Below the pieces are notes generated by a model. The model saw nothing but the letters and a program-made list of their open reading frames with translations. It made no database searches and had not been told where the DNA came from. Of a DNA stretch of 64,000 nt, positions 35,881-49,600 are shown in pieces. The stretch is taken from contig NOWV01000078.1 in assembly GCA_003344405.1 (NCBI GenBank), forward strand, positions 124,001 to 188,000, given 5' to 3'. A program made the position numbers and the translations under genes. Each line of letters opens with the position of its first letter. Within the stretch, counting starts at the first letter, position 1. The DNA is from Trichoplax sp. H2. Taxonomy: Eukaryota > Placozoa > Uniplacotomia > Trichoplacea.

Positions 35881-37047
35881 ATGGTTGAAGCTGATCTTGA
35901 TAAAATAGCTAAGAAATCCAGCGTTACTTTACCCAACATCACATCTAGTCAAAATGGTCATGACAACAACAAGAAAGAGCATCATCATCATCATCACCAT
36001 ATTAAGCGACCTATGAATGCTTTTATGGTATGGTCACAAATTGAACGTAAGAAAATGTCAGTTCATCATCCAGATATGCACAATGCTGAAATTAGCAAAC
36101 GATTAGGCAAAAGATGGAAGTTATTAAACGACGATCAAAAGAAACCGTTCGTTGAAGAGTCCGAGCGATTGCGCGTTCAGCATATGCAAACATATCCAGA
36201 TTACAAGTATCGACCTAGGAAAAAGAAGCCAAAAGTAGCAGCAAGTACTGCTAGTAATAATCACAAAGGCAATAATAGTTGCGCCAGTAGTACTAGCAGC
36301 ATTAGTAGTACCGATAGCGGAATCAGCTCTACAGATTCAAAACAAAGTAATCATATCCTCAATGGCAAATTCAATAGTAAAAGCAGCAACGGAAGTAGTA
36401 AAGCATCAAATAAGCATAATAGCAAATCAAACAACGAGCTCAGTAATCACAACCATAGCAATTCAACTGTAAACGGCAGTAATAGTACAACAGCTTGTAA
36501 GATAAAGTCAAATCAAACCAATCAACAAAGTAAAAATTCCAAAGTTAAATCGAAAGGATTAAATGGTTTCATCAAAAATCAAAATGATACTAGCAAAAAT
36601 AATAATAATAATAAGAAAAAGGCAGATTTACCGACTCCAGCAACACCTCCAGCTAAAGTACCAGGTTCACCAACACCACTTGAACAACAGCAACAATTTG
36701 CAGGCATTTCTGAAACATTTTCATTTTATGATGACGTTATTTGCGCTCCAGGTCCTCAAGAATTTCAACAAGAACAGTTACAAGATCAATTCAATCAACA
36801 ATATAACAATTTTGATACTAGTGTCAGTACTGAGACTGAAAGTGATAGTCTAAATAATGACGAGCTATCAGCCGATTGGTCATCTCTAGATATGATAACT
36901 TTAGATCAGGCATTAGCTATATCTCCTATGGACGATAGTGGTGAGATCAGTGTTTTCGATTTTCCCGAAGATCTGTATACAACACCTGAAGTCTCCGAAT
37001 TAATGCAAGATCAGTGGTTTGAATCAGGCTTAGGACCATTAGCTTAA
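35881..37047 (+). CDS. SoxC: SoxC (Sox4/11/12-type) HMG-box transcription factor, single exon
   Basis: 388-aa nuclear transcription factor. After a short N-terminus comes a tract of seven His (34-40) directly abutting the HMG box (about 41-119): [18 protein letters not shown], then [16 protein letters not shown] and the basic tail YRPRKKKPK that acts as a nuclear localisation signal. RPMNAFMVW is the Sox signature, and the box resembles group C most. Residues about 120-260 are a Ser/Asn/Lys-rich low-complexity linker. The C-terminus (about 325-388) is acidic and ends [12 protein letters not shown], resembling the SoxC transactivation domain. The gene is intronless in its coding region, as SoxC genes of vertebrates are. 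The ATG is preceded by AAAATCAAC and by in-frame stops. An acceptor-like TTTATATCAG near 35840 hints at a 5'UTR intron. Confidence 0.95.
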   Translation: MVEADLDKIAKKSSVTLPNITSSQNGHDNNKKEHHHHHHHIKRPMNAFMVWSQIERKKMSVHHPDMHNAEISKRLGKRWKLLNDDQKKPFVEESERLRVQHMQTYPDYKYRPRKKKPKVAASTASNNHKGNNSCASSTSSISSTDSGISSTDSKQSNHILNGKFNSKSSNGSSKASNKHNSKSNNELSNHNHSNSTVNGSNSTTACKIKSNQTNQQSKNSKVKSKGLNGFIKNQNDTSKNNNNNKKKADLPTPATPPAKVPGSPTPLEQQQQFAGISETFSFYDDVICAPGPQEFQQEQLQDQFNQQYNNFDTSVSTETESDSLNNDELSADWSSLDMITLDQALAISPMDDSGEISVFDFPEDLYTTPEVSELMQDQWFESGLGPLA

Positions 37048-40000
37048 ATATATAGCCTATGCGAGAAGCAAAAATGGTACTTTTTCTGGCTGTCAAGTCA
37101 TAAAATTTTAATACGTAATTTCATATCTTGTAACATCGTAACAGTAGTCAATTGAAGTCGTTAACTTTTTTCATTTTCGAACAATTTTTTACTTTATCAT
37201 ATGTCCACATGTAAAGTTAACATCAGCAGCTATCGAAAAAAAGTATAATTAATTAAAATTCTACTTCGGAGACTGTAGCTAGCCAACATACAATAAGTAA
37301 TTAGTAAGATACTCCTCACTAAAATGATAAATTCATAAGCAAATTTAACATCAAAGCCATTCTGAATATCTTCAGGAAATTCTTATGAAGTGAATCGCTC
37401 ATTTCTAAACCATAATAGTGATAAAATATACACCACACCGGTAACATTTGCCTATATTATGAAAAAATGACAACTGTAATGGTTTTAATACATATTGAAG
37501 TTAAAGACATCACTAATTGATGAACTTATGATACTTATCAAAGAAGCATTGAAGGAGAACCTCAAAATTGTCAAGCGGAACCAATAATAATTTTAGTTAG
37601 CAATGCTGTATACATGATCCGCACGACAAAACATAAAACAATTTAGTGTCCTCGATATGCTAACAGTTGTAATATATTAATATTTTGTGCAACGAGATTT
37701 CGCTGTTTTCTTTTTAGAAGTTGTAAACAAAACACTTTTACACTTATGTATGTTAATTATTGATACTATCACATTTTGTAACAGGTTAATACCTTTCGAA
37801 GAATTTTTAACAACATTTAAATCCTTTGATGCCAGAAAGTACAGTTCTAACTAATTTCTAAACTGATATATACTATAATAAGTTGTTGCACTGTACGATA
37901 TACTGAAATCGATTTATATTTCATTTTTACTGACAATGAGACACTTTGAGTCACTTTATGTTACAAAATTCTGTTTGTACAATCCTATCTGTATAACGCT
38001 GTACGATGCATCGATCAATATAATTATGAAACAGCATATGCGATAGTTTTCGAATGATTTTTTTTCGTACTTGAATATTTATTTGTAAAGGTTAAAAAGT
38101 TCGGTTAAGGCAAATTTCAAAATGAGATCGCTATGGTTATACAGCATATCTACGCATTATTGGCGATACAGTCGCAATATAATTAATAAGAAATCGATTT
38201 CAAGGCGTATAAAGCTCTTTTCAACCTGGAACATGTTCAAAGAATTAATTAATTACTTACTGCGGTTACATTTGATATTATTATACCATCTTTGTTACCA
38301 TAATTATTAAGTTGGATTCACAACTTCGCAAATAGCTATAAGCTATGCATTTGACAATTACCATCTGAATTCTGAAACCGTTTGATAATGCATTAGAAAG
38401 TCGTCCACGATTAAAGACCTGTGGTATGGGTTGACTCCAGTTATAATAGCAAAGGGAAAACTTTAATGCCTTATCTTACTCTTATAAAGTGAATTTAATA
38501 CTGCTTACGATTTGCTTAACTTGTTATAACATTGTACGTAGAAGCACAATAATAAGGAAAATATTGAATGATACTGTATATGCTTCTCGAGTTTTATTCA
38601 TGTAGCTGCAATAAGCCTTTACTAAGTTCCTTGACCATTTATGAAGATTACTATAAAAAGTGTGACTTTATCAAAATTTGCAGGTATCAGCATATACCAC
38701 TATTACACAAATAAAGGAAAAGAATCTGCAAAGTTTTCATAACAATACGATTACCGAAGATAAAAGATAGAAAAATTAGCTGCTTTCATGCATTGCCTTA
38801 AATGGTGAATATACTAGCCGATTGTACATTTTTACTGAAAAAATTCTTTGTAGACAACTCAGCTGTTGCTTTTCTATTAGACTTGATTTCCTTTCTATAA
38901 TCTGTCGTTGTTGTTTTTAATACCTTGCATTTATTTAGTATTATCAATTTCTATAATATATTCATATATATAGCCATTTGGTTGCTAAATTTCTTATGCT
39001 CTTATCAACCGATCTACTGATCAGTCTGTTCATAATTCAATGGTATTTCTACCATATTAAGACTTGATCTTAAATATTATTAATCTTTGCTCAGTTATAG
39101 CTGAAATTAATCACTTCTTTACTATAATAGAGCGACATATTTAATATCCATTTGAATATAATGAATAAAGCGCAACCTTGGCTTCATTATACTCTGCCGT
39201 TGAAATTAATTTATTGCTGGCATAAAAGTCAATCAATTATTTTTACTGCATGATTTAGTATAGTAGTAAGCTAAGATATTCATTGAATTGCAATAGTATT
39301 GTCGATTGAAATTATTTTGTAGCACTTTCAATGAACTTGCATCAAATTTCTCAGGATCGGGATGTAAACATATAAATGAAGGCCCCTGACTTGCATACAA
39401 ACTATTGAGTAACTATATACAACCCATAATTTTTATTAGCAATGCTAAATTAGGTTATAAGCTATCTAAAGTAATATTAAAGATTGCTTCCCCTGACATA
39501 AATTATATCTCTTGTTTTAACAAAAGTGAACGCTGTCTCTGATTTATGACCTTAAGTTGTACTGACTATTGAGTTAGCGTAGTCCAGTATATACCTAATA
39601 CAATGCAGGCTTAGAATTAGATATAGTCTCAAGCATAGTAAGGATGAAGTAACCAAGATCAGTAAGGAAGCACATACGAACAAGCGTTAATTTAATTAAA
39701 GAAAGGGAATTTATTTATTAACATAAAAAAAATCAAATTTCAATTCCAGCAGAAAATTATACAAGAATAATAAATTCTTATGGTACATATATTACCAATA
39801 TCAACAATATAGTTAATCAGTTTATAAACACTAATACACAGATCCGGTATAAAAGAAATATTTATATCTATCTGCAGTAGATGGGCAGATAGTTCGTTAA
39901 CGAAATTTAAAATAACTTCAATAATCCTCCATACGTAAGAGATATTCATTACTGAATCATTTGATGATACTAAATCTACTTCATTTATACTGTATAATGT

Positions 40001-40624
40001 GCGAATTCTCTGGTACATTGTAATAGCAATGATGATTATATTTACAACATTATCATGTGCAAAGTGAATTCGGTAATTTAAAAACAAATGGTATCTATAT
40101 ATAACAGCTATACAAATATAACTAGATATTGTTATTCGTGGCTGCTACCAATGAAAGTGAAAGTAAATTCGACTTACTCTGTAATATTAATTTTTAAAAT
40201 CAGGAAGTTTATGTATTACCATTCAAGGAAGGAACGTAACTCAACACTTCTTCGAAGCCGCAACTTAAGCCTCCTTTATGATTTTATTGCGAACTGCTAT
40301 AAAAATACTTTTAAAGTAAATAATTTTTAACCTCTTGCTTTTGCTAAGAAGTTAAAATTTTCGATTAAGAAACGGCTATACAGTACAACATTGAAAATAA
40401 TTAATTGGTAATAATATTCTTTTTCCGTTACAAACATTTCATATTTGCAAATTTAGCAATTAATATCGATTAGTTGCTGCTAATAAAAGGATAAGCTACA
40501 AATGATTACGGTATATGACTTATATCATTCTGATATTGTTATCACAAATACCTATATGTAATATCAAAATAGGTCGAGGTGCTTTCTACCATGATATATC
40601 AAACTGCTGAGTGAAAATTCAGCA
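37048..40624. other. SoxC 3' flank to CC2D2A 3' end
   Basis: Convergent intergenic DNA. It should contain the 3'UTRs of SoxC (plus) and CC2D2A (minus). The only item of interest is a long minus-strand open frame at 39740-40150 described separately; the plus-strand ORF 40088-40330 overlaps it and looks spurious. Confidence 0.5.
39740..40150 (-). other. Orphan exon-like open frame, unidentified
   Basis: About 136 codons are open on the minus strand, bounded upstream by an in-frame TAG that is also a good acceptor (pyrimidine-rich TTTACTTTCACTTTCATTGG before TAG/CAGCC) and ending in a TAA. The predicted peptide is rich in Ile, Tyr and Asn with hydrophobic stretches (ISSYICIAVIYRY, DNVVNIIIIAITMY). 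I do not recognise it. An open run of this length is expected about 0.2 times in this window by chance, so it is only suggestive. It lies downstream of the CC2D2A stop on the same strand and could be the last exon of another gene or an alternative 3' end. Confidence 0.2.
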
Positions 40625-43600
40625 TTATGCTGAACTGATTTTTGTGACTGTGCCAACATATATCCATAACGACAATACGGAATTTGGATAAGCATGGATA
40701 TGAGTAGCTAAAGCAAATTCGACATCAGGCGATTCAACAGTATGCACTCCCGTACTATAAACCGCGTCAATGACTGGTTCTATGTCAGTATAAGGCATAT
40801 GGATGGGAAAACCGGATAGCTACAATTGAATATGAAATAACTATTATTCATAGTACGAATTTATTAATATGTACAGCATTGCTATTCATGATATGCAGAC
40901 ACATATAACTGCATTTCTAACCTTATAGCTATCTAGGATATGGCTAAGTTCGTTTAAGTGTCGTTCCTCTGAGGCATTTCTTCTTGATTCTTCAAGACTA
41001 ATCATTTTTCAAAAGAGAAATTACCTACATGCCTACAGCTAGATGACTACGTTATGCTATTAATTGTTAATAAAAAATTGGAAAAATTATTAGCTGACTT
41101 ACTTGCTTAGAATATTACGAAATGCTCTTGTGCAATACCTATTTTGTCAATAAGAAATTAAAAAAATAATCAGACACTTCTATCAATTCGTCATTGGCAA
41201 ACGTACAGTTCGAAATACAGCCTCAGCTTATAATCATACCTGTTCCATCTCGTTACAAAACGTCTCCTCCAGGACATAATGCTCTCTTTCAAAACTAGTT
41301 CAATCCTTTAATAAAATAGGTCATAAGTATTAGACGAAAAATTTAGATTATATCTTGCTAGAAAATTTGCTTCTTTTGAAGAATTTATTTTCTACCTTTC
41401 CTCGAGTTCTCCAACATAATTGGAATCGGTAGCATGATATACCAATGTTTCTTCCTATATATGAATAAATCATCATTTAATTATTTTTTTCCACCTTGTT
41501 CTAGGTATCAAATTATCAATTCTCAGCACGTTTGCAAGAGTTAAATTGATTGTACATTAGTTAATACTCATTTTAATAATATAGCATTACTGACTTGTAC
41601 ACTACTCAAGCCGGGATACGGAAAAGAGCTATTAAAGAATGGTTTCCATAGTTTTGTATTTGTAGTATCCATGCTCATTCTTGACGGGATATCATTACTT
41701 TGAATATTGGCATAAACCTAAAGTGTTAATAATATCAGACGATTAATTCACATATAGCTTTTTAAATCAATTTACGTAGACGAGTAGTGACTTATTTATG
41801 ATTGCAAAAACGACTATTACCATGACTACATATTAGGATACTACTGCAACCTATTAAATTTATGACTTTATCGTAGCAAAACTATTTATTTACATTCTCT
41901 CGACCAATTAAACATCCAATACTCTGTAATGGGCAATGCGCGTCATGTTGACGAAAATGGTCACCAGTACTAGCATTCCAAAACATAAAATCGCCATTTG
42001 CTTCTTCAGAAACAACGTATGCCGTCGAACCTAATCGCACATGTCAATCAATCAATTTATTTCGTAAATTAGAATTCTGCTATGACTTACGCATGATAAA
42101 TACATATTTTTTCAAAAATAGCATGAATTATTTAAGCAATATAGGTATAAGATTTGTTACGTACCTTCAGGAATTCCCATCCCTAGAGCTATCCAAGCTT
42201 TCTTACCCATATACAGAAAATAATTGCATAGTAATACAGCATGTTCTTCTTCATCTCCGGCTAACATTTGCAAAAATTGCTAAAAAGTAACAGTATTTAA
42301 GTATATTTATTATATAACTCATTAACACATTGGTGCAAAGAAACAATGCTAGTCAAGATTTCAAAAATATTGTTACTATTGACTATTGACTATTGCTATC
42401 TTTGCATCTAGCTTAACAACCAAAAGTGGTATACTCACACTGGATGTGCTCCAGATATCACAAAGGCCAGCAAATGAAACGGAGTCGGATATGAAAGGGA
42501 TAAGGGAGACAAATCGAGCGACCGTTTCCTATGTAGTAAATTGATTGTATAAAAGATTTAATGACATTCTATATTGTAATATAAAAATTTATGGCCATAG
42601 TTGCTTACAATAATAACTACGAAATATATATTATATATGAAGTGTACATTAATATTATATTTAAAAATTTAACAACATCAATAAGAGTATAAAAGCACTT
42701 ACCGAATTCTCAAGAGTTGGTTCTACGCCTTCTTGATAAACTTCTACCGGAGGATTTTGCGGTGTGATATAGCGAGTTACAAAGACTGACATGCCATTGA
42801 TATCGGTTACTAAAATCTGTTAAAAATATCTCATATGAATAAAGATTGCATAACTTGATAACATCTACATTAAAAATAGAAATAGCTTAAGTAATAAACA
42901 TTACATTAATTTCTCGATTGGAAAATTTGGATTCGAATTCGTTTAACCAAGTTTGCGAATACTTTAACAACTTTATATCTTCTTTACTATCGAACTAAAG
43001 AAAGAATATTATTAGTAGCTCTTAATCAACTTAAATTTTTAGAAACCGTTACCCGTTAAAACCTATTTCATCAATCGGTCATAAATTTAAATTATAGCAG
43101 CAATGTTTTTTCAAACAAGCGCGATACCTTTTCTTTGATGGATGGTGGTGGTGCTAGTGGAGGTTCGATAGTAACGAACATACTAAGGTAAGTTTGACTA
43201 CGTGAGCCTTTTCCAACGTCCAATAAAGCCTGGCCACTTTCAACTTGTGCACTTTTAGCGTGACTATATCCCAGCAGGACAGTTGGTGAATTAATTCGAA
43301 AAGATCCCTCGATCTATTGTATAAATAAAATGTATTAGAATATACATATAACCTATCTGGTCTTGAATTTTCGAGGAAATCATACAAAAGTGTTCAACTT
43401 TTATCGCATTAGTGAGAGTTACAGTTTAATTCAAATCGTTATTGCTTACCCGAGAGTTAGTATATAGTGTAGAAAATGGAATCCTGATACTACCGAGCCA
43501 ATGTCGTTCCTTACGACGATGAATATTGGTACCTCTTTCGCGATCGTCCTGTATTTAAAATGATCATTGAAACGCATATGCGACTGTTATTTTAAATAAC

Positions 43601-46600
43601 TAGGCACTACTACCGGTACTTCTCCAATAAGTTTTAATCACCAGTTTTAATTCGCTATAGGAAATAATTTTTGATTTAAATTATTACTTACTGAGAGCAT
43701 ATCTATCACTTCTTCATCGAATAGATTGAAGTAAATATCGTCGTTTACGGTCATTAAATTATTGGACGAGTAGTCATCGTGTGGAGCTCTTCATTAAAAT
43801 AATTGTGAAATGAAATATAAATTTCGGTCAAGAACTGTATATTCAAAATTTTGTGAAAATATAATAATCATTTTAATACCGTAGATATCGTAATTTTCTA
43901 TCGTATCATAAATAATTTATGATAGAGCAAATAGAGAATAATTTTACTGCAAAATCCAGTCGTTATAAGTACGGTAACAAGTACTGCAAATGGCAATAGT
44001 TCTTACCTAAATGGCATAACAATCTGTTGATTCCATGCTGGATTGGGGCCATCAGCAACTTCTGTTCTGCGAATATTTCGTTGAAACATAACCTCTACAA
44101 AAGGCCTAACTTGAACCTAAATACGAAACGATCAAATATGCCTCTGAAGTTAGCTATGCATGGTAGGATAAAGAAACTCATTTTCTTTAATGTTGTGATT
44201 TTATATATTAGATATTCTTTCTTAGAGGAATATAAGTGGGCTTAGTTAGATTTGATAGTATGAGTCACCTCTGTTTGTAATTCTTCTGCATCTAAATTTC
44301 TGATTCCTCTTATATCAGTTGTATTATCATGCCGCATAGTACTTTGAGTCTGATCATCCGATCTATAATTAAAGATTTTCTCATTGGTTAGCTCTATGCC
44401 ATCATAAATACTCAATATACGAGTATCTTCTACTAGTGAGCAATATCCTCGATAATTAATTCAACTGCACATAGTCATTATCTCATTTACGTAAAGCATA
44501 TCTTCTGTGTACCTAGGATGGTTTTTCCTAATCGGTATATCGAAGGCTCGTACCACGTTAACAAGAATCTTGACATTCATCATTCCCAAATGCTAAAGTT
44601 AAGTAAATAATTTATAGGATTATTTTCAGTGAGAAATATCGATTTACGGCATTCAAAACAGCTGTTGTACCACTGCAATAATCACTAGATGATAATGTAC
44701 CGCTTGGTATTTACAATATTGGTCGATAAAAACTTTTCAGATAACTTACTTGCGCAGCTATTTTCTTTCTCTCTTTACGGACAGGACGAAGGGGTCTGCG
44801 AGGCTTAAGCAACTGACCAACACTTGCCCCGAGTGTTCTAAAAGACGCGAATTGATTAAAAATATATTTCTTAAGCTATTAAATGACATTATGTCTTCTC
44901 CTGAATTTGTCATCTATAGCAAAATTTCTAATAATACCACGAATGAAGTGAAATTATGATAACATCTCATTATTGGTCATTACCCAATATCCGGTAAGAA
45001 ATCTTCTCGAACAACGTCGGATAACTGATATTGTCGCTGAGCGATTCGAGATCGCTGTAAAACTTCTTCGCGTACTTTAGACAGAAAACGATTAACTCTC
45101 TCTCGATGTGATAAAGCAGTCAAATCTACCTTCTCATCTTCTTCTAAACGCTTGTAATAATCCTATTTAATCAAACGTGAAATTTTAAAATGAGAAGATT
45201 ACAAGCAAGATAATCGAAACTACGTTTACATGTAGTGTAGTGTAGCTATTAATAAGGGGGGAATGAGAATTTCAGTTATCATACCAGTTATATTATCAAA
45301 TAGCATTGCAGTATAAGGGATAAAGCAAAGAAATGCAATATCAATGATCTACAAACGCAATCATCCCCAGTATAGATATATTTATGTATCAAAATCGTTA
45401 AACTGAAAGAGAACTAGAGGATAGCATAAGCAAGTGGTCACTGATGGATTTTGTAATTTACCAATGAAAGGTTATCATTTTAAACGTAATAGAAATCATC
45501 ATAATTTATTTTCCACCAAATGGTTTAGCCTATTGAGCTGAGAAGGAATCTATCATAATGTTGTGGCTGTGCCCTTAAAAGATATATTATTTTAACTGAA
45601 AGTAATATCGGCTACTAATTACTGTAAATATAGCAAACATTACCCTGAGAATATCGTCAGGAATATCAATATCCCTAATTGGCACTTGCTTTAAGTTACG
45701 AAATTCTGATGCCTCCTGACTTCTTAGCTTTAATATTTTAAATCGTTTACTCTTGTCAATATCTTCTTCTGTACCCAAATCACTTTCATGACTTAAAGAA
45801 TTAAGCCGGAAATAATCTGGTAAATAAACTTTGCCGTCTGGGCTAACGCCGCATGCCTATAAATGAATATTAAGATTTAGTACTGCGTATTTCTTGTATA
45901 TTCCCTTTACATTTTATTTTGGTCATTTCTTGAAATTTAATTCAATCATGTATTTGTTGCTAAAGAAGTAATGATACCAGTTGTATAGTATACAGTCTTC
46001 AAATTACCCTCAAAATGTCGAGCAAGGAATCATTGGCAGGGTCATTGGGATCCAGACGTGATTGAACTGTTACATTATATCAAAGAGCAAGTATAAGGGA
46101 TGATATTATTAATTATTATAAATTGCAGGCAACGCAATTATGTTATAGTTTGTGGTAAATCTACACTGAAGTATCAGTTAGCAATCGAAATTTTAAAAAT
46201 CAATAGTAAAGGTATACCTATCCAATCCATTAACTTTTGAATGTCAATAATGCCTCTGGCGCCAATAGCTGCAACAGCATCAACACGTTGCATAGCTCTA
46301 GTAGAAGTAGATAAATTACTTAGATATAAAATTACTTAATCTTAAATTTAGCTTATTATAGACGCATAATTCTAGTCCGAGAGGTTTAAGAATTCATTTT
46401 AAGCAAATGATAGACTAAACAGTAACTGAATTTACCATAAATCTATAAAAGTTTAACGATAATTATTTTCATAGTACTACATTTGTATAAAAGATATTAC
46501 AGCAAATAGTACGGTTTTGTCACTTAAATAATTTTCTTAAATAGTGTTACTTCTATATTAAAAAGAAATTTTACAAATCTAATCAGAACGGAGCAATTTA

Positions 46601-49600
46601 AAATGCTGTGCGACTGCCTAAATAATTGCTAAAGTACTTAAGAATCAATATAGTACTATAAAAAGTACCAATTCTAAACTAAAAGTAATCCATAAGAAAA
46701 TAAGTCTACATATTACTTACTGCTTTTCTTTGGAAACAGAAGGAATTGCTGGCATCATTGGGCAGCCATTCTCGTCGACAGACCAAACCACATTAGAGTA
46801 AATGTCACCCGACATTAATAAAGTCATTGGATGTTCTGATCCTGTTGCGGTCACGGACACACCTAAATATTTTAGTTTAATACGGCGTTATTTTGGACAT
46901 TTTGGCTCAATTTTAAGTGTATCTGCTTAACCGTAACTAGTATAGTAAAAAATTTAAAATATACTAAAGAATTACCCGCGCCAACACCAGTATGATTGTA
47001 TGAAATCTTCAAGTCACTACTAAATTGGAATGCCTCCGGCTCTGGATTTAATCCAGCGTGAGACATCGAATTTGGTGGCGGTATAAATACTTGAGCAATT
47101 AATCTACTACTAATTATACCTGCTTCATATAGCTGTACAGGATCAAAAAGAATCATGACGTTCAGCATGCTAAAAATTATATTAGTTCTATTAAAAGAAA
47201 GTTAACTGAATGTTCCAAATTAGCTATAAAGTCTACTTTCAATTTGTCAACTAATCCACTTTATCAGACCTCAAGTTTGATGTTTTCCGGCCACTGTATG
47301 ATTTTAGCTTTACATATTTCACCAAAATGGATGTTAAAATCACCAGTTAAAGCTTTCGTTGCACTTCTATGCACCTCATTATCATTGAACAAAATACGGA
47401 TGTAGGCATGCCATTCTTGCACCTCGCGACGTCTTTGAGCTTCGGCTCTTTTTCGTAAAAATAAATAATTTTAAATTCAGTTAATAGTTTTACACAGTCA
47501 TCTTGCCTCTTCTATATATATTTAAAAATGTTACATAGTGGCAAATTGCAGTGAGGTCTTATTTACTTAATTTATTAATGATAAAAATAAATAAACTAGA
47601 CATAAATTACAGTTGCACGCTCTTGGGTAGCCTGATATGATTATACCGTATATAGAAGAGTTTATCATAAACAAAATTCTAAGCTAGTCTGATTATTGAA
47701 TACATCAAAAATATTGATTGTAATCGTTAGGCCATAGTATTAACTAGTAAAATGGAGTTATCAAATACTATCCTATCAAGAATGTAAATATAATTTACTT
47801 TGGACATTTAGAGGTTGGCGATATAGGCACGGTATTAACAAGTTCAGGAAATAATATCGCTTCACCAGGACGCCTGCGACACTTAATTGCATTTTCTTTA
47901 ATTTCAATCAGGGCTTGCTGCTCATTAAAATTATCAGGCGGTACAGGCTTGAATAAGTCGGTTCCTACTACTTCATCTTCTGCTGGATTTTCTTCATCTT
48001 GTTGCTGTCGTTGTTTACGTTTCTTTCTTCGTTTCTTGCCTTTATTCTTTCTTTTCCATTCTTTTAATTCTTTTTTATAATTCGCTAATTTTTCTTGATA
48101 TTCTTCGTCGAAAAATTCCCTACGCAAGCAAGTAACGACAGCAATAATGAGATGAAAAATTATTGCTTTACATTTTATTATTCATCCTTTTTAAATCTAA
48201 AATCTAATATGCTAAAAGAGCTAGTACTAATCGAGGAATGTTTACAATTTCATAATGGCTGATTTTTACGTCCTGTACCTCGCCTCTTCTAACTCATCTT
48301 TAATTTCTTTATCCCATTTTACTGCATCTTCCTTTTTATCAACTATTTTTTTATGCATAATTAATTTAGTTGAAGTATTAGCATATCCCTGTTTCTCACG
48401 TAACTGTTTTAGTTCGTTCCATGTTGTTATCATGCTTTTAATTAAGGATCGATCTTTGTAATCTTCGCTGTCTCGCATTCGTCTTACGTTACTAATAAGA
48501 AATCAAGGTTATATTACATATATTTGTATAAAAGTGATTACATAGAGATACCTAGATTTGGGCAACTAGCTGCAACACAGTAATTTAACATTTAATAAAT
48601 CAACTTATAAATAACTGCCGGCTAATTTAATGTATACATTTCTATATGCTTACCTAACTTCAAACTTATAATCTTTCAATCGATCGGTAGCTTGTATAGC
48701 GATTATATCTTCACTATGATGGCTTTTGATTACATGCTGTAGATTAAAAATAGCTTCCTTTAAAGCTTGTAATTTACCAGTATAATAATTTGCTGTGTTG
48801 CCTTTTTTACGCTGACAGTATTCGTAATATTGCCGAAGAATTCGAAAGTGAAAAACGTGTTCATGACTATAATAAATAAATCATTAATAGTAGAGTAATT
48901 AGATGCCTGTATAATATAATGCAATTTTACTTCGGAAACATAAATTTTGGCTTGATCATCTCGCCTATCGTAGTCATTAACAGAAGGTTCTGATTATCAT
49001 TAAAAGCTAACAGCGCCTTAATATTGGCAGGATATAACAATTTGTGAAATACTTAAAATCAATACCTCATTAATGGATGATGTGTAAAGGTAAGCGACGA
49101 TAGATTAATATCTAGCTGATAATCTTGAGATTCTTTAGCGTTTGATTTTACATAGCTATCTTGTGAAGTCACAATGGGCTGCAAAAGTGTTAATAAGTGC
49201 TAAATTGTTATGAAAACGCTCTTTTTATTCGTATTTTTGTATCTTTACTTTAAGAAATATTTATTCCAATTAAATTTCGACAAATGATAAAGGAATAAAA
49301 CTAAGATTATACATTTTAATTGATGATACAAAACATTAGTCGTTAATCATAGCATAAAGTAACAACTTAAAAACATAAAATGGTTATAATATTGTCCTGC
49401 TGCTTACCTTAACATAATCTAATTTTAAGCTAGATTCTTCATCATCTTTAAAGAGAGCTATTACAGGACGAGTTACTTTTTGCTTTAACGGATCCGCTAA
49501 ATATTTCAATCTTCCACCTTGATCAAACCATTTCGTTCCCTATAATGATGATTCATAATTCAGTCAAAATATCACTTCCAAATCTGATATTAATAATAAC

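Noticed and set aside
36563-36853. 96-codon ORF within SoxC
   Set aside because: Out-of-frame shadow of the low-complexity SoxC linker.
40088-40330. 80-codon plus-strand ORF
   Set aside because: Overlaps the better-supported minus-strand open frame and has no similarity or splice context.
47133-47168. Upstream extension of the CC2D2A exon at 46976-47132 to an ATG
   Set aside because: The acceptor after CCTGTACAG places LYEAG directly after IKLE in register with the family; the extension would add 12 unmatched residues from a pyrimidine-rich intron end.
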